Shown piece after piece: positions 1 through 6,959 of a stretch of DNA of 9,098 nt. Within the stretch, counting starts at the first letter, position 1. Every line of letters begins with the position of its first letter. The notes beneath the pieces were generated by a model. That model searched no databases. It was not told where the DNA came from and worked only from the letters and a program-made list of their open reading frames with translations. A program made the position numbers and the translations under genes. This DNA is from Clostridia bacterium DTU080 (GTDB taxonomy: Bacteria; Bacillota; Limnochordia; DTU080), in the NCBI GenBank assembly GCA_001513395.1, contig LFTP01000160.1, forward strand, positions 1 through 9,098, in the 5' to 3' direction.

Positions 1-15
1 GTACGGTTCTGTGAG

Positions 16-51
16 AGGGCTGACGCTCGCCTGATCAGCGAGCGTCACCCT
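16..51 (-). terminator. Strong hairpin downstream of clpX, possible terminator
   Basis: A perfect 10-bp inverted repeat (21-30 with 38-47) with a 7-nt loop lies about 27 nt past the clpX stop. The stem can be extended by four pairs (16-19 with 48-51) across a bulged C at position 20. No T-run follows on the minus strand up to the window edge, so it does not fit a classical intrinsic terminator. It may be a U-tract-less terminator or a 3'-end-stabilising stem for the tig-clpP-clpX mRNA. The hairpin is seen directly; its role is inferred. Confidence 0.55.
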
Positions 52-73
52 ACTCGATGATGTCTGTGAGATC

Positions 74-1330
74 TTAGGCCGTCTCTTCCTTTTCTTTGCG
101 GTCAAGACGTATGAGACGCGGTTTTTCTTTGCCGAGGATGGCTTCTCGAGTCACGATGCATCGCTTGATCTTGTCATCTGACGGTATCTCAAACATGATA
201 TCCATCATGCACTCTTCAAAGATGGAGCGTAAGCCTCGAGCACCTGTCTTTCGCGCCATGGCTTGAACCGCTACTTCGCGCAGAGCGTCTTCGTTAAACT
301 CAAGCTCTACGCCGTCCATCTCAAACAGCTTCGTGAACTGCTTGACAAGTGAATTCTTGGGTTCGACGAGAATGCGCACTAACGCGTCTTCATCAAGCGC
401 ATCCAAAGCGACCACGACGGGCAATCGTCCGACGAACTCCGGGATGAGCCCGTATCGCAGGAGGTCTTCAGGCATTACTTGCCGGAGCAGATCACCAATC
501 TGCTTTTCCTGTCGAGTCTTGATATCCGCTCCAAAACCCATGGATCTGTGGCCCACGCGGCGTTCAATGATCTTCTCAAGGCCGTCGAATGCGCCACCGC
601 AAATGAAGAGAATATTGGTCGTGTCGATTTGAATGAACTCCTGATGAGGATGCTTACGCCCGCCTTGCGGAGGCACGCTGGCCACGGTTCCTTCCAGGAT
701 CTTGAGCAGAGCTTGCTGTACACCTTCGCCGGACACGTCACGTGTGATAGAGGGGTTCTCGGACTTCCTTGCGATCTTGTCTACTTCGTCGATGTAAACA
801 ATGCCTTTTTCGGCTCGTTCTACATCGTACTCAGCGGCTTGAATAAGCTTGAGGAGGATGTTTTCAACGTCTTCTCCGACGTAACCCGCTTCCGTAAGGG
901 ATGTCGCATCCGCGATAGCAAAGGGAACGTTCAAAATGCGAGCCAGAGTTTGAGCCAGGAGTGTCTTACCGCATCCGGTGGGACCCAACAGCAGGATGTT
1001 GCTTTTTTGCAGCTCGACGTCATCGGTTCGGATCCCCGAGTTGATCCGCTTGTAATGGTTGTATACTGCGACGGACAATGCCTTTTTCGCGTTTTCCTGG
1101 CCGATCACATACTGATCAAGTATGCTCTTGATCTCCTTGGGTTTAGGCAGATTGCTAAAATCGGTGTCGATGTCTTCGTTGAGCTCTTCTTCGATAATCT
1201 CGCTGCATAGCTCGATGCACTCATCGCAGATATAGACACCCGGGCCGGCTATCAGCTTCTTGACCTGCTCTTGCGCTTTGCCGCAAAATGAGCAGTTCAG
1301 CTGGTCCTTTTCGTCGCCGAATTTGAACAC
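74..1330 (-). CDS. clpX: ATP-dependent Clp protease ATP-binding subunit ClpX
   Basis: ClpX is the hexameric AAA+ unfoldase that recognises tagged proteins in the cytoplasm, unfolds them and threads them into ClpP. The 418-aa product has the usual full length. Visible features: N-terminal zinc-binding domain with C13, C16, C35 and C38; Walker A GPTGCGKT (116-123); pore loop GYVG (149-152); Walker B with acidic pair DE (181-182); RKH substrate loop (225-227); ClpP-docking loop reading MGF (264-266), where I/L-G-F is usual; and sensor-2 GARGLR (363-368). The start is GTG, chosen because AGGAGGTGAT sits 7 nt upstream and the product begins as the family normally does. It lies 16 nt after clpP, so it is almost certainly cotranscribed with clpP and tig. 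No CtsR or CIRCE operator is visible nearby. Identification is firm. Confidence 0.98.
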   Translation of the reverse strand: MFKFGDEKDQLNCSFCGKAQEQVKKLIAGPGVYICDECIELCSEIIEEELNEDIDTDFSNLPKPKEIKSILDQYVIGQENAKKALSVAVYNHYKRINSGIRTDDVELQKSNILLLGPTGCGKTLLAQTLARILNVPFAIADATSLTEAGYVGEDVENILLKLIQAAEYDVERAEKGIVYIDEVDKIARKSENPSITRDVSGEGVQQALLKILEGTVASVPPQGGRKHPHQEFIQIDTTNILFICGGAFDGLEKIIERRVGHRSMGFGADIKTRQEKQIGDLLRQVMPEDLLRYGLIPEFVGRLPVVVALDALDEDALVRILVEPKNSLVKQFTKLFEMDGVELEFNEDALREVAVQAMARKTGARGLRSIFEECMMDIMFEIPSDDKIKRCIVTREAILGKEKPRLIRLDRKEKEETA

Positions 1331-1333
1331 CTT

Positions 1334-1343
1334 ATCACCTCCT
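1334..1343 (-). promoter_or_regulatory. Ribosome binding site of clpX
   Basis: AGGAGGTGAT is an extended match to the anti-Shine-Dalgarno sequence, ending its AGGAGG core 7 nt before a GTG codon. It fixes GTG at 1330 as the clpX start and lies in the short gap after the clpP stop. Confidence 0.9.
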
Positions 1344-1346
1344 GAG

Positions 1347-1937
1347 TCAAGCTTTGGAACTGCGCAGCACGTCGTCGATCAAACCGTATGCAACCGCTTC
1401 TTCGGCTGACATGTAGTAGTTGCGCTCTGTATCTTGCTGGACCGCCTCCAAAGGTCGTCCCGTATGGCGGGCGATAATCTCATTGGCGATGCTCTTCAGC
1501 CTCAATATCTCCCGCGCTTCGATCTCTACATCCTTAGCTTGACCGTGGGCTCCGCCAACAGGCTGGTGAATCATGATACGCGAATAGGGTAGCGCTTTGC
1601 GCTTGCCCTTTGCTCCCGCTGTAAGCAGTATGGCAGCCATGCTTGCGGCCATACCCACGCAAAATGTGGATACATCCGGCCTTATATGCTGCATTGTGTC
1701 GTAGATGGCTAACCCGGCATAGATCAATCCGCCCGGGCTGTTAATGTACAGGATGACATCTTTTTCGGGGTCTTCGGCTTCCAGGAAGAGCATCTGGGCA
1801 ATGACCAGATTAGCCACGTCATCGGTAATAGGGCCCCCAAGGAAGATGATGCGCTCTTTGAGCAGACGGGAATAGATGTCATAGGCACGCTCGCCCCGAT
1901 TTGTCTGCTCAACAACCATGGGTATAAGCGCAGTCAT
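1347..1937 (-). CDS. clpP: ATP-dependent Clp protease proteolytic subunit ClpP
   Basis: ClpP is the serine peptidase barrel (two stacked heptamers, family S14) that degrades substrates fed by ClpX. The 196-aa product matches the family in length and sequence: [18 protein letters not shown] near the N-terminus, SPGG oxyanion region (67-70), nucleophile S99 in GMAASMAA, and catalytic histidine H124 in MIHQP. The third triad position is unusual: where E. coli and B. subtilis ClpP have Asp in (E/D)RD-x-F(M/L), this protein reads TERNYYM with Asn173 (codon AAC at 1421-1419). Asn at this position is known to me from Listeria ClpP1, which partners a second ClpP. The gene starts at ATG, with an SD (GGAAGGA) running into the tig stop codon, only 6 nt between genes, suggesting translational coupling. 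Only one clpP is visible here. Identification is firm; full autonomous activity is uncertain. Confidence 0.97.
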   Translation of the reverse strand: MTALIPMVVEQTNRGERAYDIYSRLLKERIIFLGGPITDDVANLVIAQMLFLEAEDPEKDVILYINSPGGLIYAGLAIYDTMQHIRPDVSTFCVGMAASMAAILLTAGAKGKRKALPYSRIMIHQPVGGAHGQAKDVEIEAREILRLKSIANEIIARHTGRPLEAVQQDTERNYYMSAEEAVAYGLIDDVLRSSKA

Positions 1938-1943
1938 AGACTC

Positions 1944-3335
1944 TCATCCTTCCGTGTGCGTCTCTCCATCTGTGTCATCAGACTGGTCAGTCGCTTCAGT
2001 GGCTGAGTCTGCATCGCTCTCTTCCGAAGTCATCACTGTCTCAGTTATGACAGCATTGTCTACCAGAAACTGGATGACCTTATCCAGAAGTAGATCAGCG
2101 GCCAGTGCCTCACGCCGTTCAGGGTCCTCATAGTATTTGCGGATCTCCTCGGCTCTATCAGTCGAGTCTTCAGCCTCAACCCATGTCTGTATGCGCTCAT
2201 CTACTTCCTCTGAAGTCACCGTGATGCCTTCCTTTTCGGCGATGGCTTCCAGAACCAGCCTGCGACGAACGGTCTCCTCGGCATCGGGCCTATACCTTTC
2301 GACTAGGCTTTCCACGTTTTCAGGAGTCAAGACCTCTCTGGGGTCGACGCCGTAGGACAACAGATTGAGCGCTCCGTCGTTAATCATTCTCCTGGTTTCT
2401 TGCTGAATAAGCAACTCCGGTATCTCAAGCTTGGCCTGTTTGCATATTGAGTCGATGAGGGTGGTACGCATATTCAAATCGGCCCAATTTTGGGCACGCT
2501 CTTCCAACTCTCTGCGAATATCCGCTCGCAACTCGTCGAGTGTATCGAACGAGCTGACGTCCTTGGCGAACTCGTCATCCAGAGCGGGCAGTTGTCTCTC
2601 TTTGATCTCTATAACGTCGACGTACAAAACGGCCTCTTTACCGGCGAGTTCGTTAAATCGATCAGAAAGTGTCACTTTGAACTCGCGTGTCTCGCCGGCC
2701 AAAGCCCCAATGAGGGCATCACTATTGAGATCCTCAAAGATATGGTCTTCTCCGACGACGACTACTATGTCCTTGTCAGCCCCGCCAGGGAAGGGATTTC
2801 CATCAACCAGGCCGTAGTAATCGATGGTTACGTAATGACCCTGTGCGACCGCAACATCTTCGTCGCAACTGACCATTTGAGCCGAGAGCTGACGGCGGCG
2901 CTCCAGTGCGTCGTCAACATCCGCGTCGGTGATCTGCGGTACAGCCCGCTCAACTGCCACTCCTTTGTACTCCTCGGGCAATTCTACTTCCGGCTTGACA
3001 TCGACTTCCACTGTGAGCTTCAGCGGCATATTCGCTGCGTATTCCTCCGCCAAGTCGACGCTGACCACGCCAATCGGCTCGATACCTGTCTCTTCTACGG
3101 CTTCCCGAAATACCTCAGGAAATAGCAGATCTACAGCCTCCTGCACCAAATACTCGAGACCCAAGCGACGTTCCAGAATCACGCGAGGAACACGTCCGCG
3201 GCGAAACCCCGGGATTGTGACGCGCTGAGCCAAATGTCGATGTACCTGTTGCAACGCTTTTTCGACACGGGGTTCCTCGATCTCTATGTGAAGGGAAACC
3301 CGGCTCTTTTCATGCTTTTCTACTGTGGCCTTCAT
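1944..3335 (-). CDS. tig: Trigger factor, ribosome-associated chaperone/PPIase
   Basis: Trigger factor binds the ribosome at the nascent-chain exit and assists folding. The 463-aa product has the three expected parts: an N-terminal ribosome-binding domain with signature GFRRGRVPR (43-51), a FKBP-type peptidyl-prolyl isomerase domain (about 155-245, ending near LAGKEAVLYVDVIEIK), and a helical C-terminal chaperone arm beginning at LPALDDEFAKDVSSFDTLDELR. The last 25-30 residues (from about 437) are a low-complexity acidic tail rich in S, D, E and T. Start ATG at 3335 has an AAGGAG site 10 nt upstream and gives the conserved MKATVEK N-terminus. It heads a tig-clpP-clpX operon, placed just downstream of the tRNA-Leu terminator. 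I find no convincing sigma-A promoter in the roughly 55 nt between that terminator and the RBS, so its own promoter is unclear. Identification is firm. Confidence 0.97.
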   Translation of the reverse strand: MKATVEKHEKSRVSLHIEIEEPRVEKALQQVHRHLAQRVTIPGFRRGRVPRVILERRLGLEYLVQEAVDLLFPEVFREAVEETGIEPIGVVSVDLAEEYAANMPLKLTVEVDVKPEVELPEEYKGVAVERAVPQITDADVDDALERRRQLSAQMVSCDEDVAVAQGHYVTIDYYGLVDGNPFPGGADKDIVVVVGEDHIFEDLNSDALIGALAGETREFKVTLSDRFNELAGKEAVLYVDVIEIKERQLPALDDEFAKDVSSFDTLDELRADIRRELEERAQNWADLNMRTTLIDSICKQAKLEIPELLIQQETRRMINDGALNLLSYGVDPREVLTPENVESLVERYRPDAEETVRRRLVLEAIAEKEGITVTSEEVDERIQTWVEAEDSTDRAEEIRKYYEDPERREALAADLLLDKVIQFLVDNAVITETVMTSEESDADSATEATDQSDDTDGETHTEG

Positions 3336-3392
3336 TCGCGTAAAGCTCCTTCCAGGGTGCAGGTTCGTAGTTGGGAAAGTCTGCTACACAAG

Positions 3393-3417
3393 CAAAAGGG
3401 GCCGGGAGATGGCCCCT
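3393..3417 (-). terminator. Intrinsic terminator after tRNA-Leu
   Basis: On the minus strand AGGGGCC and GGCCCCT form a 7-bp GC-rich stem around a 7-nt loop, with T residues continuing from the stem's last base to give TTTTGCTTG. It begins about 10 nt after the encoded CCA of tRNA-Leu and separates the tRNA gene from tig. This is a good rho-independent terminator by form. Confidence 0.85.
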
Positions 3418-3426
3418 CAAGGCTCC

Positions 3427-3509
3427 TGGTGCGGGCGGAGAGATTTGAACTCTCACGGTTGCCCAACGGATCCTAAGTCCGTCGCGTCTGCCAGTTCCGC
3501 CACGCCCGC
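3427..3509 (-). tRNA. tRNA-Leu (anticodon UAG)
   Basis: The minus strand folds as a class II tRNA: acceptor GCGGGCG pairs with CGCCCGC, then discriminator A and an encoded CCA. The anticodon loop reads CTTAGGA (anticodon TAG in DNA), reading CUN leucine codons. The T-loop is TTCAAAT and a short variable arm follows the anticodon stem, as expected for leucine. The gene has its own promoter upstream and a terminator downstream, so it appears to be a separate transcription unit from the four tRNAs before it. Confidence 0.97.
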
Positions 3510-3525
3510 TTGATGTCACGCCACT

Positions 3526-3554
3526 ATTATGAGGTAATAGTATGCAATAATCAA
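3526..3554 (-). promoter_or_regulatory. Sigma-A-type promoter for tRNA-Leu
   Basis: The minus strand shows TTGATT (-35, 3549-3554), a 17-bp spacer and CATAAT (-10, 3526-3531). The predicted start is about 10 nt before the mature tRNA-Leu 5' end, with a GC-rich discriminator. It lies between the tRNA-His terminator and tRNA-Leu, where a promoter is needed. A 6-bp inverted repeat (3524-3529 with 3535-3540) overlaps the -10 element. Confidence 0.75.
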
Positions 3555-3561
3555 GGGCAAC

Positions 3562-3593
3562 AAAACTGACGAGCCAAACTTTTGGCCCGTCAG
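3562..3593 (-). terminator. Intrinsic terminator after tRNA-His
   Basis: On the minus strand CTGACGGGCCAAA (3593-3581) pairs with TTTGGCTCGTCAG (3578-3566), 13 bp with one G-U pair, followed by TTTTGTTG. The innermost A-T pairs probably open to form the loop. It starts 5 nt after the tRNA-His CCA end and closes the Pro-Gly-Arg-His transcription unit. Confidence 0.9.
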
Positions 3594-3598
3594 GAAGA

Positions 3599-3766
<168 letters not shown>

Positions 3767-3769
3767 ATA

Positions 3770-3843
3770 TGGAGCGGGTGATGGGAATCGAACCCACGCA
3801 GCCAGCTTGGAAGGCTGGAGCTCTACCACTGAGCTACACCCGC
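3770..3843 (-). tRNA. tRNA-Gly (anticodon UCC)
   Basis: The minus strand gives a 74-nt tRNA with acceptor GCGGGTG pairing with CACCCGC, discriminator T and encoded CCA. The anticodon loop is CTTCCAA (anticodon TCC), reading GGA/GGG. The T-loop is TTCGATT. Two tandem promoters lie directly upstream, making it the first tRNA of a Gly-Arg-His transcript, in addition to any read-through from tRNA-Pro. Confidence 0.97.
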
Positions 3844-3858
3844 GCAACATGCCCTATT

Positions 3859-3887
3859 ATTATACAGGCTGTGACAGCCCTATGCAA
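3859..3887 (-). promoter_or_regulatory. Proximal sigma-A promoter (P2) for tRNA-Gly-Arg-His
   Basis: The minus strand shows TTGCAT (-35, 3882-3887), a 17-bp spacer and a perfect TATAAT (-10, 3859-3864). The predicted start near 3852 is about 9 nt from the mature tRNA-Gly end. The discriminator (AGGGC) is GC-rich, as in stringently controlled stable-RNA promoters. The spacer contains a palindrome, GGCTGT-G-ACAGCC (3867-3879). Confidence 0.85.
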
Positions 3888-3908
3888 GCGTTAGAGGACA
3901 CACTTGTA

Positions 3909-3937
3909 ATTGTACTCCCAAATCCAGCCTTCGTCAA
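3909..3937 (-). promoter_or_regulatory. Distal sigma-A promoter (P1) for tRNA-Gly-Arg-His
   Basis: The minus strand shows TTGACG (-35, 3932-3937), a 17-bp spacer and TACAAT (-10, 3909-3914), each one base from consensus. It sits exactly 50 bp upstream of P2, in the 175-bp gap between tRNA-Pro and tRNA-Gly, an arrangement like tandem promoters of stable-RNA operons. The remaining 80 nt or so of that gap (3938-4018) hold no gene or terminator I can see. Confidence 0.75.
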
Positions 3938-4018
3938 GAAGATACATCGGACGACGATCCATATGTCCATCAGATGCCCAGATAGAGACAGGGAGACCGA
4001 CCATCCAGCCCTTCTCGC

Positions 4019-4096
4019 TGGTCGGGGCGGCGAGATTCGAACTCGCGACCTCCTGCTCCCAAAGCAGGCGCGCTAGCCAAACTGCGCCACGCCCCG
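4019..4096 (-). tRNA. tRNA-Pro (anticodon UGG)
   Basis: The minus strand gives a 78-nt tRNA with acceptor CGGGGCG pairing with CGCCCCG, discriminator A and encoded CCA. The anticodon loop is TTTGGGA (anticodon TGG), reading CCN. The T-loop is TTCGAAT. Its promoter lies immediately upstream, overlapping the end of rdgB. No terminator follows it, so transcripts probably run on into tRNA-Gly. Confidence 0.97.
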
Positions 4097-4106
4097 ACGC
4101 AAAATG

Positions 4107-4135
4107 AATATATCACCTCGGTCAGATGGAGTCAA
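4107..4135 (-). promoter_or_regulatory. Sigma-A promoter for tRNA-Pro, overlapping the rdgB stop
   Basis: The minus strand shows TTGACT (-35, 4130-4135), a 17-bp spacer and TATATT (-10, 4107-4112). The predicted start is only a few nt before the mature tRNA-Pro 5' end. The TGA inside the -35 hexamer is the rdgB stop codon, so coding and promoter sequence are shared. Match and position are both strong. Confidence 0.85.
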
Positions 4136-4722
4136 GTTACTTCACGCAGGTGTTTGTACACTTCAGTCATTGCCCGTGCGCGATGGCTGACCTTGTTCTT
4201 TACTTCTGCCGGCACTTCTGCAAATGTGGCCCCGAGCTCGTAGGAGAAAAACAACGGATCATAGCCAAAACCCAACGTGCCGCGCGGTGCCTCCAGGATC
4301 CTGCCTTCGTGCACTCCGATCGCGGTCCAGACGGAATTGTCAGGCCTGACGAGGGCAATGGCACAGACAAATCGAGCGTGACGTTTGTCACTGGGCACAC
4401 CCCGTAATTCCTCAAGCAATTTCGCCCGATTGTCAGCATCAGTCGCTGCTGGACCCGCATAACGCGCGGAGTAAACACCGGGTGCACCGTTCAGCGCCTC
4501 CACCTCAAGACCCGAGTCATCTGCGAGGGTGGCACATCCGGTGAATTCGGCTACGGTCCTAGCCTTGAGGAGGGCATTTTCAAGAAACGTGGTGCCCGTC
4601 TCCTCGATTTCGGGTACATCCGGAAACTCGAGGAGACTTCGAACCTCGGCTACCCCCGCTAAGAGCGACTTCAGCTCCGATATCTTGTGCCTATTCCGGG
4701 ATGCCAGGACGATTTCGAGCAG
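4132..4722 (-). CDS. rdgB: XTP/dITP (non-canonical purine NTP) pyrophosphatase, probable CTG start
   Basis: RdgB/HAM1 hydrolyses dITP, ITP and XTP to monophosphates and pyrophosphate, keeping deaminated purines out of DNA and RNA. Read from CTG at 4722 the product is 196 aa, the family length, beginning [14 protein letters not shown]. Visible motifs: S-x-N-x-x-K nucleotide-binding motif (8-13), metal-site E41 in [19 protein letters not shown] with D69 (general-base position), [10 protein letters not shown] (81-90), GFGYDPLF (151-158) and SHRARAM (179-185). These positions coincide with E. coli numbering. There is no in-frame ATG, GTG or TTG between the upstream stop (4735-4737) and V74. The first conventional start, GTG at 4503, would delete the nucleotide-binding motif and D69. 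The CTG lies 8 nt after AGGAGG. It overlaps the rph 3' end by about 32 nt in another frame, suggesting coupling. Function is firm; the start is inferred. Confidence 0.9.
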   Translation of the reverse strand: MLEIVLASRNRHKISELKSLLAGVAEVRSLLEFPDVPEIEETGTTFLENALLKARTVAEFTGCATLADDSGLEVEALNGAPGVYSARYAGPAATDADNRAKLLEELRGVPSDKRHARFVCAIALVRPDNSVWTAIGVHEGRILEAPRGTLGFGYDPLFFSYELGATFAEVPAEVKNKVSHRARAMTEVYKHLREVT

Positions 4723-5473
4723 GGATATCCCCTCCTATCTTGGATGTGATGCCTTCCCCAAGAACCTCCTTTTGCAGTTGAATCAGCTGCTGCGCGCCCT
4801 TGATTGCCAAGTCCAGCATGTCAATCATTTCTGATTGGGTGAAGGGGCCTCCCTCGCCAGTGCCCTGTATTTCGACAAAGCGCCCCTGGCCGGTCATGAC
4901 GACATTCATGTCAACGACTGCGGCGGCATCTTCTTCATAGCACAGGTCAAGTACAGGGGTATTATCGAGGAGTCCGACGCTGACACCTGCGACAAAATCA
5001 CACAAAGGCAATTTTTCCCAGCCCTTTTCAGCAGCCATTTTGTTCAGGGCCAGTGCTAGCGCTACAAAGCCGCCTGTAATACTGGCGGTTCTCGTCCCGC
5101 CATCCGCCTGTATCACATCGCAGTCAACCCATACGGTGTAATCCGCCAACTTGCTCACATCGGCTACGGCACGTAGACTTCTGCCTATGAGACGTTGGAT
5201 CTCCATAGTCCGCCCACCCTGTTTGCCGCGGGAGGCTTCTCGTTGATTACGCGTTGACGTGGCCCGAGGAAGCATACCGTATTCAGCGGTGATCCATCCT
5301 TGACCCGTACCGCGTAACCAGTAGGGTACTCGGTCTTCGAATGAGGCTGTGCACAAGACCCGGGTGTCGCCTGCTTCGACAAGAACAGAGCCCTCAGCGT
5401 ACTTGGTGTAATTGGGTATCATGCGAAAAGGGCGCAACTCATCGGCAGCACGACCATCAATACGCATCGTCAT
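4691..5473 (-). CDS. rph: Ribonuclease PH
   Basis: RNase PH is a hexameric phosphorolytic 3'-5' exoribonuclease that trims tRNA precursors and other RNA 3' ends using inorganic phosphate. The 260-aa product carries the family core: [16 protein letters not shown] (35-50), [14 protein letters not shown] (59-72), [17 protein letters not shown] (86-102), [14 protein letters not shown] (117-130, including the phosphate-binding GTR), and YEED..A..DMNVVMT (179-194) with metal-site aspartates. It is slightly longer than the usual 240-245 aa because of a C-terminal extension that overlaps the start of rdgB. Start ATG at 5473 has GGGAGG 6 nt upstream; a second ATG two codons later is less well spaced. 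It lies 29 nt after murD and next to a tRNA cluster whose transcripts are its natural substrates. Identification is firm. Confidence 0.97.
   Translation of the reverse strand: MTMRIDGRAADELRPFRMIPNYTKYAEGSVLVEAGDTRVLCTASFEDRVPYWLRGTGQGWITAEYGMLPRATSTRNQREASRGKQGGRTMEIQRLIGRSLRAVADVSKLADYTVWVDCDVIQADGGTRTASITGGFVALALALNKMAAEKGWEKLPLCDFVAGVSVGLLDNTPVLDLCYEEDAAAVVDMNVVMTGQGRFVEIQGTGEGGPFTQSEMIDMLDLAIKGAQQLIQLQKEVLGEGITSKIGGDIPARNRPGIPE
4729..4736 (-). promoter_or_regulatory. Ribosome binding site of rdgB, pointing to a CTG start
   Basis: AGGAGGGG lies inside the rph coding sequence. Its AGGAGG core ends 8 nt before an in-frame CTG (4722-4720). No ATG, GTG or TTG lies at a usable distance in the rdgB frame. 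This placement is the main argument for a CTG start. Confidence 0.75.
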
Positions 5474-5502
5474 TAGAAACCTCCCTGGTGGCTTGTTTTG
5501 TT

Positions 5503-6897
5503 CTACGGACGGGCGATAATGCGAGAGCTGACCAGTGAGCGCACAATCTCCCGAAACCGCGTACCACGTTCTTCGTAACTGCTAAACATGTCATAACTGG
5601 CGCAAGCCGGTGAAAGAAGTACTGCATCGCCGCTTTGTGCGTAACCTCTGGCTGTCGTGACTGCTTCCGTGAGATCCCGTTCATAGGACATGGGAGGCGG
5701 ATCTTGACCGGCTGCATCAGCAGCCCGACGGATCGCGGCACCTATCTTCTCTTGCGTCGCTCCAAGAAGGACAACCGCTTTTGCTTTTTCCAGAATAACT
5801 TGAGCCAGTTCATCAAAGGGCAGCTGCTTGTCATGGCCGCCGGCGATCAAGACAACGGGACGTGAAAACGAACGCAGGGCGGCGATTGTGCCCGAAGGTG
5901 TCGTCGCCTTGGAGTCGTTGTAGAAGGCAACGCCGTCAATCTCTTGTACAAACTCCAACCGATGTTCTACCCCGGAGAAACTCGTGATGACGTCGTGCAT
6001 GACGGCGGGCGGACAATTCATCAGGTCCGCAACGGCGGTTGCAGCGAGAACATTTTCTAAGTTGTGCGTGCCGAGCAAGCGAATCTCTTGGATCTGACAC
6101 ACTTCCTGTAGGTGTCCGGCACGGGCTACCACCACACGATCGTCTATGACACACGTTCCTCTACGAGGCTGGTGTGAACGACTGAACCACACCACCTGAC
6201 TGTCTGCTTCGTCGCTCATGCGACGGGTCGTGTCGTTGTCGTAGTTGAGAACAAGCCAATCCTGCGGGGTCTGGAATCGGAAAATGCGCTTCTTGGCTGC
6301 AATATAGTCATCCATGCTCCGGTGAACGTCAAGGTGATTGGGTGAAACATTGGTCACCAAGGCTATCGCAGGTGAGCGCTGAAGCAGTTGCAACTGAAAG
6401 CTCGACAGTTCAAGAAGAACCACGGTATTCTCGGTTAGGCTGTCCACCTCCTCAAGCAGGGGCTTACCTATATTGCCGCCCACAGAAACGGAGTGGCCGG
6501 AGGCGGTCAGAATCTCTGCCAAAAGCAGTGTAGTCGTGGTCTTTCCGCTTGAGCCAGTGACACCGATTATTGGGGCGCGGCACTCCGCGAAAAAAAGGCT
6601 CATCTCGCTTGACAACTCGATGCCGCGGCGGGTCGCTTCTATGAGTGGCGGCAAGCTAAGCGGAACCCCGGGTGCTAAGATGAGGCAGTCAAAACGATCA
6701 AGGTTATCAAGATAGCTCGGTCCTAGCTGAAATTCAACGCCGAGTGCCGCCAGATCGCTGTAACGACGGCCCAGTGAGTGTTGATCTTGTTGATCACAAG
6801 CGGTGATGATGGCTCCCTTTTTTGTCAGGTATCGGGCCACTGCGATGTTACTGATACCCAAACCGATCAGTGCCACACGCCTACCTTTCCACGACAC
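5503..6897 (-). CDS. murD: UDP-N-acetylmuramoylalanine--D-glutamate ligase MurD
   Basis: MurD is the cytoplasmic ATP-dependent ligase that adds D-glutamate to UDP-MurNAc-L-Ala in peptidoglycan synthesis. From GTG at 6897 the product is 464 aa, normal for the family. Seen: N-terminal Rossmann-like domain ([10 protein letters not shown], 8-17; LILAPGVP, 72-79), ATP loop [12 protein letters not shown] (112-123), GGNIGKPL (140-147), ELSSFQL (163-169), [10 protein letters not shown] (183-192), the lysine region AAKKRIF (200-206), [11 protein letters not shown] (276-286), HRLEFV, YNDSKAT (326-332), and [10 protein letters not shown] (429-438) in the C-terminal glutamate-binding domain. GTG at 6912 is an alternative that adds five residues, but the GAGGTG site 7 nt before 6897 favours the shorter form. 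murD usually sits in the dcw division/cell-wall cluster; here it lies between an amidase and rph. Identification is firm. Confidence 0.96.
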   Translation of the reverse strand: MSWKGRRVALIGLGISNIAVARYLTKKGAIITACDQQDQHSLGRRYSDLAALGVEFQLGPSYLDNLDRFDCLILAPGVPLSLPPLIEATRRGIELSSEMSLFFAECRAPIIGVTGSSGKTTTTLLLAEILTASGHSVSVGGNIGKPLLEEVDSLTENTVVLLELSSFQLQLLQRSPAIALVTNVSPNHLDVHRSMDDYIAAKKRIFRFQTPQDWLVLNYDNDTTRRMSDEADSQVVWFSRSHQPRRGTCVIDDRVVVARAGHLQEVCQIQEIRLLGTHNLENVLAATAVADLMNCPPAVMHDVITSFSGVEHRLEFVQEIDGVAFYNDSKATTPSGTIAALRSFSRPVVLIAGGHDKQLPFDELAQVILEKAKAVVLLGATQEKIGAAIRRAADAAGQDPPPMSYERDLTEAVTTARGYAQSGDAVLLSPACASYDMFSSYEERGTRFREIVRSLVSSRIIARP

Positions 6898-6904
6898 AAA
6901 ACGA

Positions 6905-6915
6905 CACCTCACCTT
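6905..6915 (-). promoter_or_regulatory. Ribosome binding site of murD
   Basis: AAGGTGAGGTG ends 7 nt before GTG at 6897, supporting that start. It overlaps the alternative GTG at 6912, which itself has no well-spaced SD. Confidence 0.65.
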
Positions 6916-6919
6916 GTCG

Positions 6920-6938
6920 AAAAAGACCCCTGCGGTCC
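6920..6938 (-). terminator. Weak terminator-like hairpin between amidase and murD
   Basis: On the minus strand GGACC and GGTCT form a short stem (4 Watson-Crick pairs plus one G-U) with a 5-nt loop, ending in a run of five T. The form fits a weak intrinsic terminator or attenuator that would reduce read-through from the amidase gene into murD. The stem is short, so it could be chance. Confidence 0.35.
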
Positions 6939-6953
6939 GTGGCTCCTTCTTGC

Positions 6954-6959
6954 ATTATA
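6954..6959 (-). promoter_or_regulatory. Possible -10 element upstream of murD
   Basis: A perfect TATAAT on the minus strand overlaps the amidase stop codon, about 57 nt before the preferred murD start. I cannot find a good -35 hexamer at 16-18 bp or an extended -10 TG, so this is only a candidate promoter. It would also start upstream of the weak hairpin at 6920-6938. Confidence 0.25.

Noticed and set aside
479..1210. A 243-aa open frame on the plus strand opposite clpX
   Set aside because: It lies wholly antisense to the strongly conserved clpX reading frame and has no recognisable domain; it is a codon-bias shadow.
2490..3125. A 211-aa open frame on the plus strand opposite tig
   Set aside because: Antisense to trigger factor with no domain or independent support; a shadow frame.
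3336..3396. Promoter for tig between the tRNA-Leu terminator and the tig RBS
   Set aside because: The best pair (TTGTGT, 16 bp, TACGAA) matches consensus poorly, and no CtsR or CIRCE operator is present, so no call is made.
3918..4022. Imperfect repeat of a TCCAGCC-TTC-type string near the tRNA-Pro 3' end and in the P1 spacer
   Set aside because: Only about a dozen bases match, with a gap; too short to argue for a duplication or a tRNA remnant.
3807..4076. Plus-strand open frames across tRNA-Gly and tRNA-Pro
   Set aside because: These are also translations of antisense tRNA and promoter sequence, not genes.
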